From NCBI GenBank assembly GCA_015069165.1, contig SVJD01000011.1, positions 1 to 50,132 on the forward strand: DNA of 50,132 nt, read 5' to 3'. The notes beneath the pieces are model-generated. The model was not told the DNA's origin and did no database searches. It saw only the letters and a program-made list of their open reading frames with translations. Numbering within the stretch: the first letter of the stretch is position 1; each line of letters starts with the position of its first letter. Position numbers and translations under genes: made by a program. The stretch comes from Oscillospiraceae bacterium (lineage in GTDB: Bacteria; Bacillota; Clostridia; UBA1212; UBA1255). Of this stretch, positions 17,057-24,484 are shown in pieces.

Positions 17057-17972
17057 AACAGAGATTAAGACAGAAAAAGCTCCTATGGTTTACTGTGAAA
17101 ACTTAGTAAAACTTTATAAAATCGGTGACATAGAGGTAATGGCGCTTCAGGGACTTGATTTGCAGGTTGAAGAAGGCGAGATGTTGGCTATCATCGGCAA
17201 CAGCGGAAGCGGTAAATCTACCCTTATGAATATCATAGGCGGTCTTGACAGACCCACAGCAGGTAAAATTCTCGTAAACGGTAATGACCTTTTAAAGTTT
17301 ACTGATAAAGAAATGATGCATTATATGCGGGAAACTATTGGCTTTGTTTGGCAAAACACTGCCAGAAATATGATACCTTATCTTAATGCATTGGATAATG
17401 TAAAGCTTGTAATGCAAATGGCAGGGAAATTGGACGTTAACAGAGCCAATATGCTTTTGGAAATAGTTGGGCTGGAGCACAGAAAAAAGAACAAAATGCA
17501 CGAGCTTTCAGGCGGAGAACAGCAAAGAGTAGCTATTGCAATAGCACTTGCAAATAATCCGAAAATTTTGCTTGCCGACGAGCCTACCGGTGCGGTGGAC
17601 ACAAAGACAACGGCGCAACTTATGAATTTGTTCCACACTGTAAATACTGATTTTGGAGTAACTACAATTATAGTAACTCACGACAGACAGCTTTCCCACA
17701 TGGTTCCGCGTGTAGTAACTATTGCTGACGGACGTATAGGTACGGAGTTTATTCGCCGCGAAGAGATGGATTTGCAGAGCGAGGAGATTATGAATGCTAC
17801 TGCCGGACATGACCAAGGTTCACACGTAGAGTATGGTTATATTGACGGCAGAAAACGTTTGTTCTTGCCGGAAAATTACTTAAATGCCATCGGACTTAAA
17901 GAAAAGAGTAAAGTAAGCATACGCATTGACGGAAACAAGCTTATTTTAGATAAACCCGAGGAGGAAGTATGA
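17046..17972 (+). CDS. ABC transporter ATP-binding protein with C-terminal AbrB-like domain
   Basis: This 308-residue ATPase has Walker A GNSGSGKST, a Q loop with WQNTARNMIPYLNAL, signature LSGGEQQRVAIAIA, Walker B ILLADEPTGAVD and TTIIVTHD. After about residue 235 it continues into a linker and then a segment of about 45 residues starting YIDGRKRLFLPENYL and ending KVSIRIDGNKLILDKP. This has the pattern of an AbrB/SpoVT swapped-hairpin domain (x-R-x-L-x-P then V-x-I-x-x-x-x-x-x-L-x-L). Such domains usually bind DNA or dimerise. Here it may dimerise the ATPase or link transport to regulation; that is inference. ATG 17046 is chosen over in-frame TTG codons just upstream. The stop overlaps the cyclophilin start (ATGA). 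Confidence 0.9.
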   Translation: MSNETEIKTEKAPMVYCENLVKLYKIGDIEVMALQGLDLQVEEGEMLAIIGNSGSGKSTLMNIIGGLDRPTAGKILVNGNDLLKFTDKEMMHYMRETIGFVWQNTARNMIPYLNALDNVKLVMQMAGKLDVNRANMLLEIVGLEHRKKNKMHELSGGEQQRVAIAIALANNPKILLADEPTGAVDTKTTAQLMNLFHTVNTDFGVTTIIVTHDRQLSHMVPRVVTIADGRIGTEFIRREEMDLQSEEIMNATAGHDQGSHVEYGYIDGRKRLFLPENYLNAIGLKEKSKVSIRIDGNKLILDKPEEEV

Positions 17973-18649
17973 GAAAAAATATATGCCGGGCAGCTATGGT
18001 TTTAATGGCGTTATTTATGTCTGTGTATTTTTCAAGTTGCGTGGATAACAGCAATAAAAATCCTATTGTCACTATAGAAATTGATCCGGATAATCAAAAC
18101 TATATTGCAGAAAATACCCCTATTTCCGGAACTTTACAAATAGAATTATTTCCGGAAAAAGCACCTAATTCCGTAGCGTATTTTCTTGATTTTATTGCAA
18201 ACGGGACTTATAACGGCTTTCCTGTAGGTAAGGTTTTGCATGGCGGAGTTGTGCAATTCGGCGACCCGTGGATGAGTAAACAAATTCGCACGGAGATTGA
18301 AGGAGAATTTAAAGCAAACGGTTTTGAAAAAAATGATATAAAATTTAAAAGGGGAACGGTAGCTTTGGATTTATTCAAAGCTGATGATTATAACTCGGCA
18401 TCGGGAGATTTCTTTATATTACTTGACGATGCAGGTGCAGAAACTTTTCAAGACAAATATGCGGCTATAGGCGAGGTTATATCCGGTTTAGAACTTTTAG
18501 ATACTATCAGTATGATAAAAAATTACACTGACAATTCTCCTGTTTATTCCATAAAAACATTAAAAACTACTGTAGATTTAAAAGGCCGCACTTATGAAAA
18601 GCCGATAACCGGTGAAAGAAGAATGTACCCGGGACATAATTCAGATTAA
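17969..18649 (+). CDS. Secreted cyclophilin-type peptidyl-prolyl isomerase lipoprotein
   Basis: This 226-residue lipoprotein has a signal segment RAAMVLMALFMSVYF and lipobox YFSSC. The cyclophilin core covers about residues 45-205, with IELFPEKAPNSVAYFLDFI, a FHR/GGVVQ-type motif altered to VLHGGVVQFGDP, and FFILLDDAGAETFQDKYAAIGEV. The usual catalytic arginine of F-H-R is not evident (KVLHG here), so activity may be reduced. It is coupled to the ATPase upstream by a 4-base ATGA overlap with GAGGAGG before it, so it probably helps fold exported cargo or the extracellular parts of the exporter. The gene converges on the PIN toxin gene 13 bp away; no terminator is visible between them. Confidence 0.88.
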   Translation: MRKNICRAAMVLMALFMSVYFSSCVDNSNKNPIVTIEIDPDNQNYIAENTPISGTLQIELFPEKAPNSVAYFLDFIANGTYNGFPVGKVLHGGVVQFGDPWMSKQIRTEIEGEFKANGFEKNDIKFKRGTVALDLFKADDYNSASGDFFILLDDAGAETFQDKYAAIGEVISGLELLDTISMIKNYTDNSPVYSIKTLKTTVDLKGRTYEKPITGERRMYPGHNSD

Positions 18650-18662
18650 ATTGGAATTTGTG

Positions 18663-19085
18663 CTATTCATTTTCTTTTTCAGAGAACACAATATCAAGCA
18701 TTTTCCTAGGAGTAACAATAAAAGTTTCAGTGGGGAAATGCTTGATGTTTCCTGTGACCAAATACGTCTCCTTTGTTTTTTGTTCCTCGAGAACTACTTC
18801 GTAGAATACTCTGTCCTTGGGATCAGGGAAAACGATATCTATAGTTTCAGCATTAACATTGATTCCTTTTTGTTCTAAAACATCAACAACATCATCCACG
18901 ATTTCTTTTGTAAAATGAAATTTTGGACGTGAAAGCACTTCTCGATATTCATTAAGAATTTCTGAATTGTATACCGGTGTGATAGGACCATCAAAAACGA
19001 GTTCCATTACATTTCCGGGAACGGAATTCCATTTAAGCATTGCAGATACAAGTACATTGGTGTCAATTACAGCGTAATACTTCAC
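18663..19085 (-). CDS. PIN-domain toxin of a type II toxin-antitoxin pair
   Basis: This 140-residue PIN-domain protein is of the COG1569-like group of putative toxins. It shows the N-terminal VIDTNVLVSAML with the first acidic residue, a conserved E in YNSEILNEYREVL, and later acidic residues in FPDPKDRVFYEV. NIKHFPTETFIVTPRKML near the end is typical of this group (G-N-x-K-H-F-P). PIN toxins are metal-dependent ribonucleases; the RNA target is unknown. The start lies 8 bases after the antitoxin stop on the same strand, the usual TA arrangement. No disruption is visible, so the pair is probably intact. Confidence 0.88.
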   Translation of the reverse strand: MKYYAVIDTNVLVSAMLKWNSVPGNVMELVFDGPITPVYNSEILNEYREVLSRPKFHFTKEIVDDVVDVLEQKGINVNAETIDIVFPDPKDRVFYEVVLEEQKTKETYLVTGNIKHFPTETFIVTPRKMLDIVFSEKENE

Positions 19086-19093
19086 AACTGCAC

Positions 19094-19375
19094 CTACTTT
19101 CTGGATTCGGCTATTTCGGCATTGATTTCATCAAGTGACATATCAGCAATATCATTTTCTTTGGCAATTCTGCTGGCAGCTTTCATGGCTTTTACTGCTT
19201 TGTTTTCGGTTAAATCATTAAGACTCATTGTAAAAGGAATACCGTTTTCTTGAACGAGTCTTGAAATACACATTCTCATATAAGTCGGCAGGTCGATGCC
19301 AAGCTTTTCACAAATGCTACTTGCTTTAATTTTTGTAGATTCTTCTGTACGGAATTGAACTAATGAATTTGCCAT
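19094..19375 (-). CDS. RelB/DinJ-like antitoxin
   Basis: This 93-residue protein has a ribbon-helix-helix N-terminus (LVQFRTEESTKIKASSICE, then LGIDLPTYMRMCISRLVQE) of the RelB/DinJ type. The Lys/Glu-rich C-terminal tail (KAVKAMKAASRIAKENDI and beyond) would wrap the toxin. RelB-type antitoxins usually neutralise RelE-fold toxins; here the partner is a PIN protein, a mixed pairing. GAGGAG on the minus strand near 19386-19391 is the ribosome binding site. It should repress its own promoter at 19399-19427. Confidence 0.87.
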   Translation of the reverse strand: MANSLVQFRTEESTKIKASSICEKLGIDLPTYMRMCISRLVQENGIPFTMSLNDLTENKAVKAMKAASRIAKENDIADMSLDEINAEIAESRK

Positions 19376-19398
19376 AATAACAGCTCCTCTCTTGTATT

Positions 19399-19437
19399 AT
19401 TATATCAAAATGTGTAATCATATGCAATCATTTGATT
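19399..19437 (-). promoter_or_regulatory. Toxin-antitoxin promoter with overlapping operator
   Basis: On the minus strand, TTGCAT (19427-19422) and TATAAT (19404-19399) are 17 bp apart. An imperfect palindrome with outer arms AATCA and TGATT spans 19416-19437 and covers the -35 box, which fits autorepression by the RelB-like protein. Confidence 0.65.
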
Positions 19438-19490
19438 GTAAAATTTAGAAATACTAATTAAATTTTTTTGAATTTTATGTATTTTTTGTA

Positions 19491-19519
19491 TTGCAACCCA
19501 CATTATTTAGTGTTAAAAT
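19491..19519 (+). promoter_or_regulatory. Promoter of the capsule locus
   Basis: TTGCAA at 19491-19496 and TAAAAT at 19514-19519 are separated by 17 bp. Transcription would begin near 19527, leaving a leader of about 165 nt before cpsC. It is divergent from the toxin-antitoxin promoter. Confidence 0.65.
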
Positions 19520-19526
19520 TAATGAG

Positions 19527-19694
19527 AATATCAGTCGGCTGTAACGATATCGTCGCGCAGCGCGTATCGGGGGGAGTTGATGTCATAGTGTTTAGTGTGT
19601 TGTTGTACATGTTTTATTGCGCAGCAACTGCGAAGCTTGCAAATTTTCCCTGAGATGATATTTATAATATGAAGACAGAAGGTCGAAGCATTTA
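19527..19694 (+). promoter_or_regulatory. Structured untranslated leader of the capsule operon
   Basis: This 168-nt leader is clearly richer in G and C than its flanks. One stem pairs CGATA (19545-19549) with TATCG (19565-19569) around an inner CGCG-CAG-CGCG hairpin (19554-19564). A second perfect hairpin, CGCAG-CAA-CTGCG, is at 19620-19632. I do not recognise a known riboswitch class (no match to c-di-GMP, c-di-AMP or eps-associated RNA cores from memory). It could control capsule expression by attenuation or protein binding. Confidence 0.45.
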
Positions 19695-20483
19695 ATGAAC
19701 AACGATAAGAATCAAGAAAAGGATTATTATGTGATAGATATTTGGCACATAATACGTTCTGTATGGCATAGGGCATGGGTTGTTGTTACATCAGCGATTT
19801 TGGCTGCGGTAGCGGGATTCAGTATTGCGGCATTTGCAATAACACCTATGTATTCATCTTCAGTAATGATGTATGTAAATAACAGTTCTTTTTCACTCGG
19901 TAATACGGAGTTTTCGTTTAGTTCTTCGGAAATCAGTGCTGCTCAGAGTTTGCTCAAAACATACATTGTTATTTTAAATAACAGAACTACATTAGAAGCT
20001 GTTGCCGAAAAAGCAGGTACTGATTATACATACGAAGAACTTTCCGGAATGATTTCATCATCTTCTGTAAATGAAACGGAAGTTTTAAAAGTAACGGTTA
20101 CATCAGAAGATCCTTATGAAGCAGCTAAAATCGCAAATTCGATTGCAGAAGTTTTACCTACGAGAATTTCAGAGATAATAGAAGGAAGCTCAATGAAAAT
20201 AGTTGACTCGGCTGTTGTAAAGTTACAAAAAGTTTCTCCGAGCATTACGAAATATACTGCTGTAGGTTTTGTGCTTGGTGCTTTTGTATCTGTTGCTGTT
20301 TTGGCAATTATAGCTCTCTCAGACGGAACAATTCATAGTGATGAATATATTATAGAAACATATAAGTATCCTATTTTAGCGAAAATTCCGGATTTGACAG
20401 GTGAAGGACATAGAAAAGGATATTATTCATATTATAAAAAACACGGTTATGATGAATACCGTTCAAAAAAGGACGGTGAATAA
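19695..20483 (+). CDS. CpsC/Wzz-like polysaccharide chain-length and kinase-activator protein
   Basis: This 262-residue membrane protein has an N-terminal transmembrane segment at about 25-50, an extracellular Wzz domain starting YSSSVMMYVNNSSFS, and a second transmembrane segment at about 190-215 (TAVGFVLGAFVSVAVLAIIAL). A cytoplasmic tail follows. In Gram-positive capsule systems the tail of CpsC activates the CpsD tyrosine kinase encoded next. Here the tail is itself tyrosine-rich (GYYSYYKKHGYDEY), unlike most CpsC proteins I know of. It is the first gene of the capsule operon, with cpsD 2 bases downstream. Confidence 0.92.
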   Translation: MNNDKNQEKDYYVIDIWHIIRSVWHRAWVVVTSAILAAVAGFSIAAFAITPMYSSSVMMYVNNSSFSLGNTEFSFSSSEISAAQSLLKTYIVILNNRTTLEAVAEKAGTDYTYEELSGMISSSSVNETEVLKVTVTSEDPYEAAKIANSIAEVLPTRISEIIEGSSMKIVDSAVVKLQKVSPSITKYTAVGFVLGAFVSVAVLAIIALSDGTIHSDEYIIETYKYPILAKIPDLTGEGHRKGYYSYYKKHGYDEYRSKKDGE

Positions 20484-20485
20484 AG

Positions 20486-21220
20486 ATGGCAATGAATAAG
20501 AAAACACAAAATTTTACACAAAATCTTGCAAAAACACTTCATAAAAATCTTGATTTTACCGCTACAGAGCAATATAAAATATTGCGTGCAAATCTTTCGT
20601 TTACAATACCTGAGGATGTTGTTTGTCCTGTAATAGGTGTTACGAGCTCTGTAAGAGGCGAGGGAAAGAGTACTACTGCGGTAAATCTGTCTTATGTGCT
20701 TGCGGAAAGCGGTAAGAGAGTGTTGCTTATTGACGGAGACTTGAGAATACCCAGTATTGCAAAAAAAATGGGAATTGAGAGTGCGCCGGGTCTCAGTAAT
20801 CTTCTTATGAGATACGAGACAAGACAGATTAATTCTTTTAAATCCGGCATATTGGATAATTGGTTTATAATACCTGCAGGAAATATACCGCCGAATCCTT
20901 CTGAACTTTTGGGTTCTTCGAAAATGGAAAAATTCTTGCAAAGTATGGCGGAGGATTTTGATTACATTGTTATTGACTTGCCGCCGGTTAATATCGTGTC
21001 TGATGCATTGGCAGTTTCTCGTTATATTACGGGTATGGTTGTTGTTGTACGACAGGATTACACGGAGAAAAAAGAGTTTGAAGCGTGTTCGCGACAATTA
21101 GAGCTTTCAAATGTAAAAATACTCGGATGTGTTATGAACGGTGAAAAGTCCGGCAAAGGCTCTTACGGCAGATATAAGAAGTATTATAAAAAATATAAAT
21201 ATTATAAAAGTGAAAACTGA
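20486..21220 (+). CDS. CpsD/CapB-family bacterial tyrosine kinase
   Basis: This 244-residue cytoplasmic BY-kinase has Walker A SSVRGEGKST, Walker A' LLIDGDLR and Walker B YIVIDLPP. It ends in a tyrosine cluster YGRYKKYYKKYKYYK that is the expected autophosphorylation site. The N-terminal TATEQYKILRANLSF segment is the standard oligomerisation element (E-x-x-R-x-x-R-x-N). With CpsC it should control polymer length and export. No CpsB-type (PHP) phosphatase or low-molecular-weight phosphatase gene lies in this locus. Confidence 0.94.
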   Translation: MAMNKKTQNFTQNLAKTLHKNLDFTATEQYKILRANLSFTIPEDVVCPVIGVTSSVRGEGKSTTAVNLSYVLAESGKRVLLIDGDLRIPSIAKKMGIESAPGLSNLLMRYETRQINSFKSGILDNWFIIPAGNIPPNPSELLGSSKMEKFLQSMAEDFDYIVIDLPPVNIVSDALAVSRYITGMVVVVRQDYTEKKEFEACSRQLELSNVKILGCVMNGEKSGKGSYGRYKKYYKKYKYYKSEN

Positions 21221-21248
21221 TTTTTTATTAATGAAAGGAAGTAAAAAA

Positions 21249-21923
21249 ATGAAAAAGTCTGTTGCGATTGTGTTGACATTGGTATTTGTGCTTGTGCTTA
21301 GCATTACATCATTTGCGTATCCGGGAATGTTCCTTGATAGTCCTTCAAGAAATGAAGCACCGGTTGTTTTGGATGTAGTACTTCCCAACGGATGTACAGC
21401 AGGAATAGTAATCACTCCTTACAGTGAACGCGATTCATTAAGTCCCGAACAACTTGAAATTATTGAAAAAGCATACGAATCAATCAAAAATGCCGATAAT
21501 GTTACAGAGTTAAACGAAGAATTTAAGCAATATATAGAAAATCTCGGCATAGACCCGGATAACATTGCGATAAGTGATTTGTTTAATATAGATGGAATCG
21601 GATGTGAAAATTGCGGAAACGAAGGAGCTCATACCGGTTTTACAATTACCATAGAAGCAGACACAACGAACGGTTTTGTAGGAATGCTTCAATATGTTAA
21701 CGGAGCTTGGGTATTTATTGATAACGCAAAGGTAAATCCCAATGGTACGGTTACTTTTAAAGTAGATAACTTTGGCCCTGTGGCAATTGCAGTAGATACA
21801 GGAGCGGAAGAAACTCCTACAGGTGATATTACTCCTTGGATTTTAATTGCTTTAATAGTTGTAGCTCTTGCAGGTCTTACAATAGTTGCTGTCAATTATA
21901 AGAAAGAAAAAGTAAAAGAATAA
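21249..21923 (+). CDS. Secreted, membrane-anchored protein of unknown function
   Basis: This 224-residue protein has a clear signal peptide (KKSVAIVLTLVFVLVLSITSFA) and ends with a stalk ETPTGD, a hydrophobic helix (WILIALIVVALAGLTIVAV) and NYKKEKVKE. The tail has the layout of a sortase signal, but P-T-G-D does not match L-P-x-T-G, so membrane anchoring is the safer reading. The middle has a helical acidic stretch, one CENC pair and a beta-rich segment (GTVTFKVDNFGPVAIAVDTG) similar to dockerin- and internalin-associated modules. It lies between the kinase and the LCP gene. ATG 21249 is chosen for AAAGGAAGT at 21234-21242. I do not recognise the family. Confidence 0.75.
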   Translation: MKKSVAIVLTLVFVLVLSITSFAYPGMFLDSPSRNEAPVVLDVVLPNGCTAGIVITPYSERDSLSPEQLEIIEKAYESIKNADNVTELNEEFKQYIENLGIDPDNIAISDLFNIDGIGCENCGNEGAHTGFTITIEADTTNGFVGMLQYVNGAWVFIDNAKVNPNGTVTFKVDNFGPVAIAVDTGAEETPTGDITPWILIALIVVALAGLTIVAVNYKKEKVKE

Positions 21924-21925
21924 TA

Positions 21926-22918
21926 ATGTTTTCCGGCAAACACAGCAAAAGAAAAATATTACAGTGCATAGCAGTTATACTTGTAGTAGTACTTGTATTG
22001 TCTGCTGTGCTCCTTTTCTTGTATTTTTGGGAAAAGAAGCAAGGTGTGTATAAAGGCGAGGGCATGGGATTGGATTCGAGCATCGAGTACAATGGCGAAG
22101 AATACGTCCTTAAAAAGAATATTGAAACATTACTTGTGCTTGGCCTTGATAAATACAACGAGCCTATTGATGAATCCGGTTTTATGAATGACAAGCAAGC
22201 GGATTTTGTTATGTTGTTTGTGATAGATAACGCATCGAAAAAATGCATTTTACTCCACATAAACAGAGATACGATGCTTGAGGTCAATAAATTAGGTGTT
22301 GCAGGAGAAAAAATAGGAACGGTAACTCAACAGCTTGCTCTTGCACATACATACGGCAGCGGAGATAAAGTGAGTTGCAGAAATACCGCAGATGCAGTGT
22401 CGAAGCTTTTGATGAATGCAAAAATCAATAATTACATGTCTGTAACAATAGATGCAGTACCGATGTTTAATGATTTGGTGGGCGGAGTAGAAGTGGAAAT
22501 ACTTGACGATTTTACGGGAATTGATGATTCTCTTATAAAAGGAGAAACTGTAAAATTGATGGGTAATCAAGCACTTACATTCGTACAATCAAGAAAAGGC
22601 GTTGCAGACAGCTCAAATGAGAGCAGAATGGGTCGCCAAAAGCAGTATCTTGAAGCTTTGCACAGTGCAACACAAGAATGTATAAAAACGGATGATAAAT
22701 TTGTAGTTGATGCGTGTGTAAAGATGTCAGAATATATGGTGTCAAATTGCTCGGTAACACAAATGCAGAATTTATTCAATAAAATATCAGAATATGAATT
22801 TGCAAGCATAAATTATCTCGAAGGCGAGACTCGTGCAGGGGAGAAATTTGTGGAATTTTATCCTAATGCTGAGTCTGTAAAAAGCCAAGTGGTAAGCTTG
22901 TTTTATGAGAAGAAGTAA
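21926..22918 (+). CDS. LCP (LytR-CpsA-Psr) family cell-wall polymer ligase
   Basis: This 330-residue protein has an N-terminal transmembrane segment (about 12-33) and an extracellular LCP domain. Characteristic motifs are LLVLGLDKYNE, HINRDTMLEV, the QALTFVQSRKG segment and SRMGRQKQYLEAL, with the arginine and aspartate residues that bind the polyprenyl-pyrophosphate glycan. LCP enzymes transfer capsule or teichoic polymers from lipid carrier to peptidoglycan, which suggests that the polymer made here is attached to the wall rather than released. It starts 2 bases after the preceding stop. Confidence 0.92.
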   Translation: MFSGKHSKRKILQCIAVILVVVLVLSAVLLFLYFWEKKQGVYKGEGMGLDSSIEYNGEEYVLKKNIETLLVLGLDKYNEPIDESGFMNDKQADFVMLFVIDNASKKCILLHINRDTMLEVNKLGVAGEKIGTVTQQLALAHTYGSGDKVSCRNTADAVSKLLMNAKINNYMSVTIDAVPMFNDLVGGVEVEILDDFTGIDDSLIKGETVKLMGNQALTFVQSRKGVADSSNESRMGRQKQYLEALHSATQECIKTDDKFVVDACVKMSEYMVSNCSVTQMQNLFNKISEYEFASINYLEGETRAGEKFVEFYPNAESVKSQVVSLFYEKK

Positions 22919-22941
22919 TAATAACGAAGAAGAGAAGAAAA

Positions 22942-23610
22942 ATGTATAAGAACATCATAAAAAGATTGCTGGATATCATTTTGTCGAGCTTTGCAATCAT
23001 TATATTGGCCATTCCAATGTTAGTTATTGTTATTGCTATCAAAATTGATGATCCGGGACCGGTATTGTTTAAACAAAAGAGAGTCGGGAAAAAGAAAAAC
23101 GGTCAAATTACATATTTTATGATTTGGAAATTCCGTAGTATGAAGATGAGTACGCCTCATGATGTGCCTACGCATCTTTTAGAAAATCCGGAGGAATACA
23201 TAACAAGTGTAGGCAAATTTATACGCAAAATGAGCTTGGATGAACTTCCGCAGGTATATCAAGTCTTTACAGGAGTTTTATCTGTTGTGGGTCCAAGACC
23301 TGCATTGTGGTCGCAAACAGATTTGATTGAAGAACGTGAAAAATACGGAGCAAATGATATAAAGCCGGGCATAACAGGTTTGGCACAGATTAACGGGCGT
23401 GACGAATTGGAGATTCCTGTTAAGGCTAAATTTGACGGGGAGTATACTGCAGCACTTAGTACAGGAAAATTCAAAGGTTTTGTAATGGACGTAAAATGTT
23501 TTTTCGGTACAATAGGAAGTGTCCTTAAGTCCGAAGGAGTTGTCGAAGGCGGAACCGGTGAAATTAAAAAGCAAGAAGAACAAACAGAAGAAGAGATTAT
23601 TGTAGAATGA
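22942..23610 (+). CDS. Polyprenyl-phosphate sugar-1-phosphate transferase (initiating)
   Basis: This 222-residue bacterial sugar transferase is of the WcaJ/EpsL class. One hydrophobic re-entrant segment (about 10-33, with PMLVIVIAIKIDDPGPVLFKQKRVG) is followed by the WKFRSMKM, RKMSLDELPQ and VGPRPAL motifs. GITGLAQINGR and FDGEYT close the catalytic domain. It loads the first sugar phosphate on undecaprenyl phosphate, which commits the repeat unit; the sugar is not predictable. The acidic C-terminal tail is unusual in its length (about 20 residues). The stop overlaps the next start by four bases (ATGA). Confidence 0.94.
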   Translation: MYKNIIKRLLDIILSSFAIIILAIPMLVIVIAIKIDDPGPVLFKQKRVGKKKNGQITYFMIWKFRSMKMSTPHDVPTHLLENPEEYITSVGKFIRKMSLDELPQVYQVFTGVLSVVGPRPALWSQTDLIEEREKYGANDIKPGITGLAQINGRDELEIPVKAKFDGEYTAALSTGKFKGFVMDVKCFFGTIGSVLKSEGVVEGGTGEIKKQEEQTEEEIIVE

Positions 23611-24482
23611 AAAAAGTATTAATTACCGGAGCTAACAGTTATATAGGCACTTCATTTGAAAATTACATAAAAGAAAATTATCCTGATGATTATATTGTTG
23701 ATACTATAGATATGATGGACGAGCATTGGAATCAGAAAAGTTTTGTGGGATATGATGCGGTATTTCATGTGGCTGGTATTGCACATTCGGATAATGGCAA
23801 GATAAGTGACGAAAAAGCAAAATTATACTATGCTATAAATACAGATTTAACAGTCGAGACGGCAATTAAAGCAAAATCAGACGGCGTAAAACAGTTTGTT
23901 TTTATGAGTAGCGCTATTGTCTATGGAAAAAGTGCTCCAATCGGCAAGAAAAAAGTAATTACTAAAGAATCTTCAATAAATCCGGCAAATTGTTATGGGG
24001 ATAGCAAAATTAGAGCAGAAGAAGGTATTAAGTCACTTTGTGATAATGATTTTAACATTGTAATTCTTCGTTCTCCTATGATATATGGTAAGGGCAGCAA
24101 GGGCAACTATCCAATCTTGGCTAAATTTGCAGCAAAAACACCTATTTTTCCATATGTAAATAATGAACGGTCTATGTTGTATATTGAAAATCTCTGCGAG
24201 TTTGTGAGATTGATGGTTGAAAATAATGAAAATGGAATTTTTTGGCCACAAAATGATGAGTATGTTAATACAAGTAGTCTTGTTCAAATGATAGCCAATG
24301 TCAAAGGGAAAAAGATTTTGCTTATTAAGGGATTTGGATGGGCTTTAATAATTTTGAGCTATGTGTGTGGACTTGTAAACAAAGCATTTGGGAACTTAAG
24401 TTATGATAAAGAGTTGAGTAAATACAAAACTAATTATTGTGTAGTTTCTCTTGAGCAATCTATTAAGAAAACGGAATTGTAA
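23607..24482 (+). CDS. NAD-dependent epimerase/dehydratase family protein
   Basis: This 291-residue extended SDR protein has the Rossmann motif TGANSYIG and a VFHVAGIAHS segment. SSAIVYGKS and YGDSK (YxxxK at about 132-136) provide the catalytic residues. The C-terminal part includes a hydrophobic stretch (WALIILSYVCGLVN). Proteins of this shape act on nucleotide- or lipid-linked sugars, often as UDP-glucose or UDP-GlcNAc 4-epimerase relatives. Because it follows the initiating transferase with a 4-base overlap, action on the first sugar is plausible (inference). Confidence 0.88.
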   Translation: MKKVLITGANSYIGTSFENYIKENYPDDYIVDTIDMMDEHWNQKSFVGYDAVFHVAGIAHSDNGKISDEKAKLYYAINTDLTVETAIKAKSDGVKQFVFMSSAIVYGKSAPIGKKKVITKESSINPANCYGDSKIRAEEGIKSLCDNDFNIVILRSPMIYGKGSKGNYPILAKFAAKTPIFPYVNNERSMLYIENLCEFVRLMVENNENGIFWPQNDEYVNTSSLVQMIANVKGKKILLIKGFGWALIILSYVCGLVNKAFGNLSYDKELSKYKTNYCVVSLEQSIKKTEL

Positions 24483-24484
24483 AT

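Noticed and set aside
18650-18662. Bidirectional terminator between the cyclophilin and PIN genes
   Set aside because: Only 13 bases separate the two stops and no stem is visible.
19468-19653. Small plus-strand open frame in the capsule leader
   Set aside because: It spans the promoter itself, has no ribosome binding site, and the region is better explained by hairpins.
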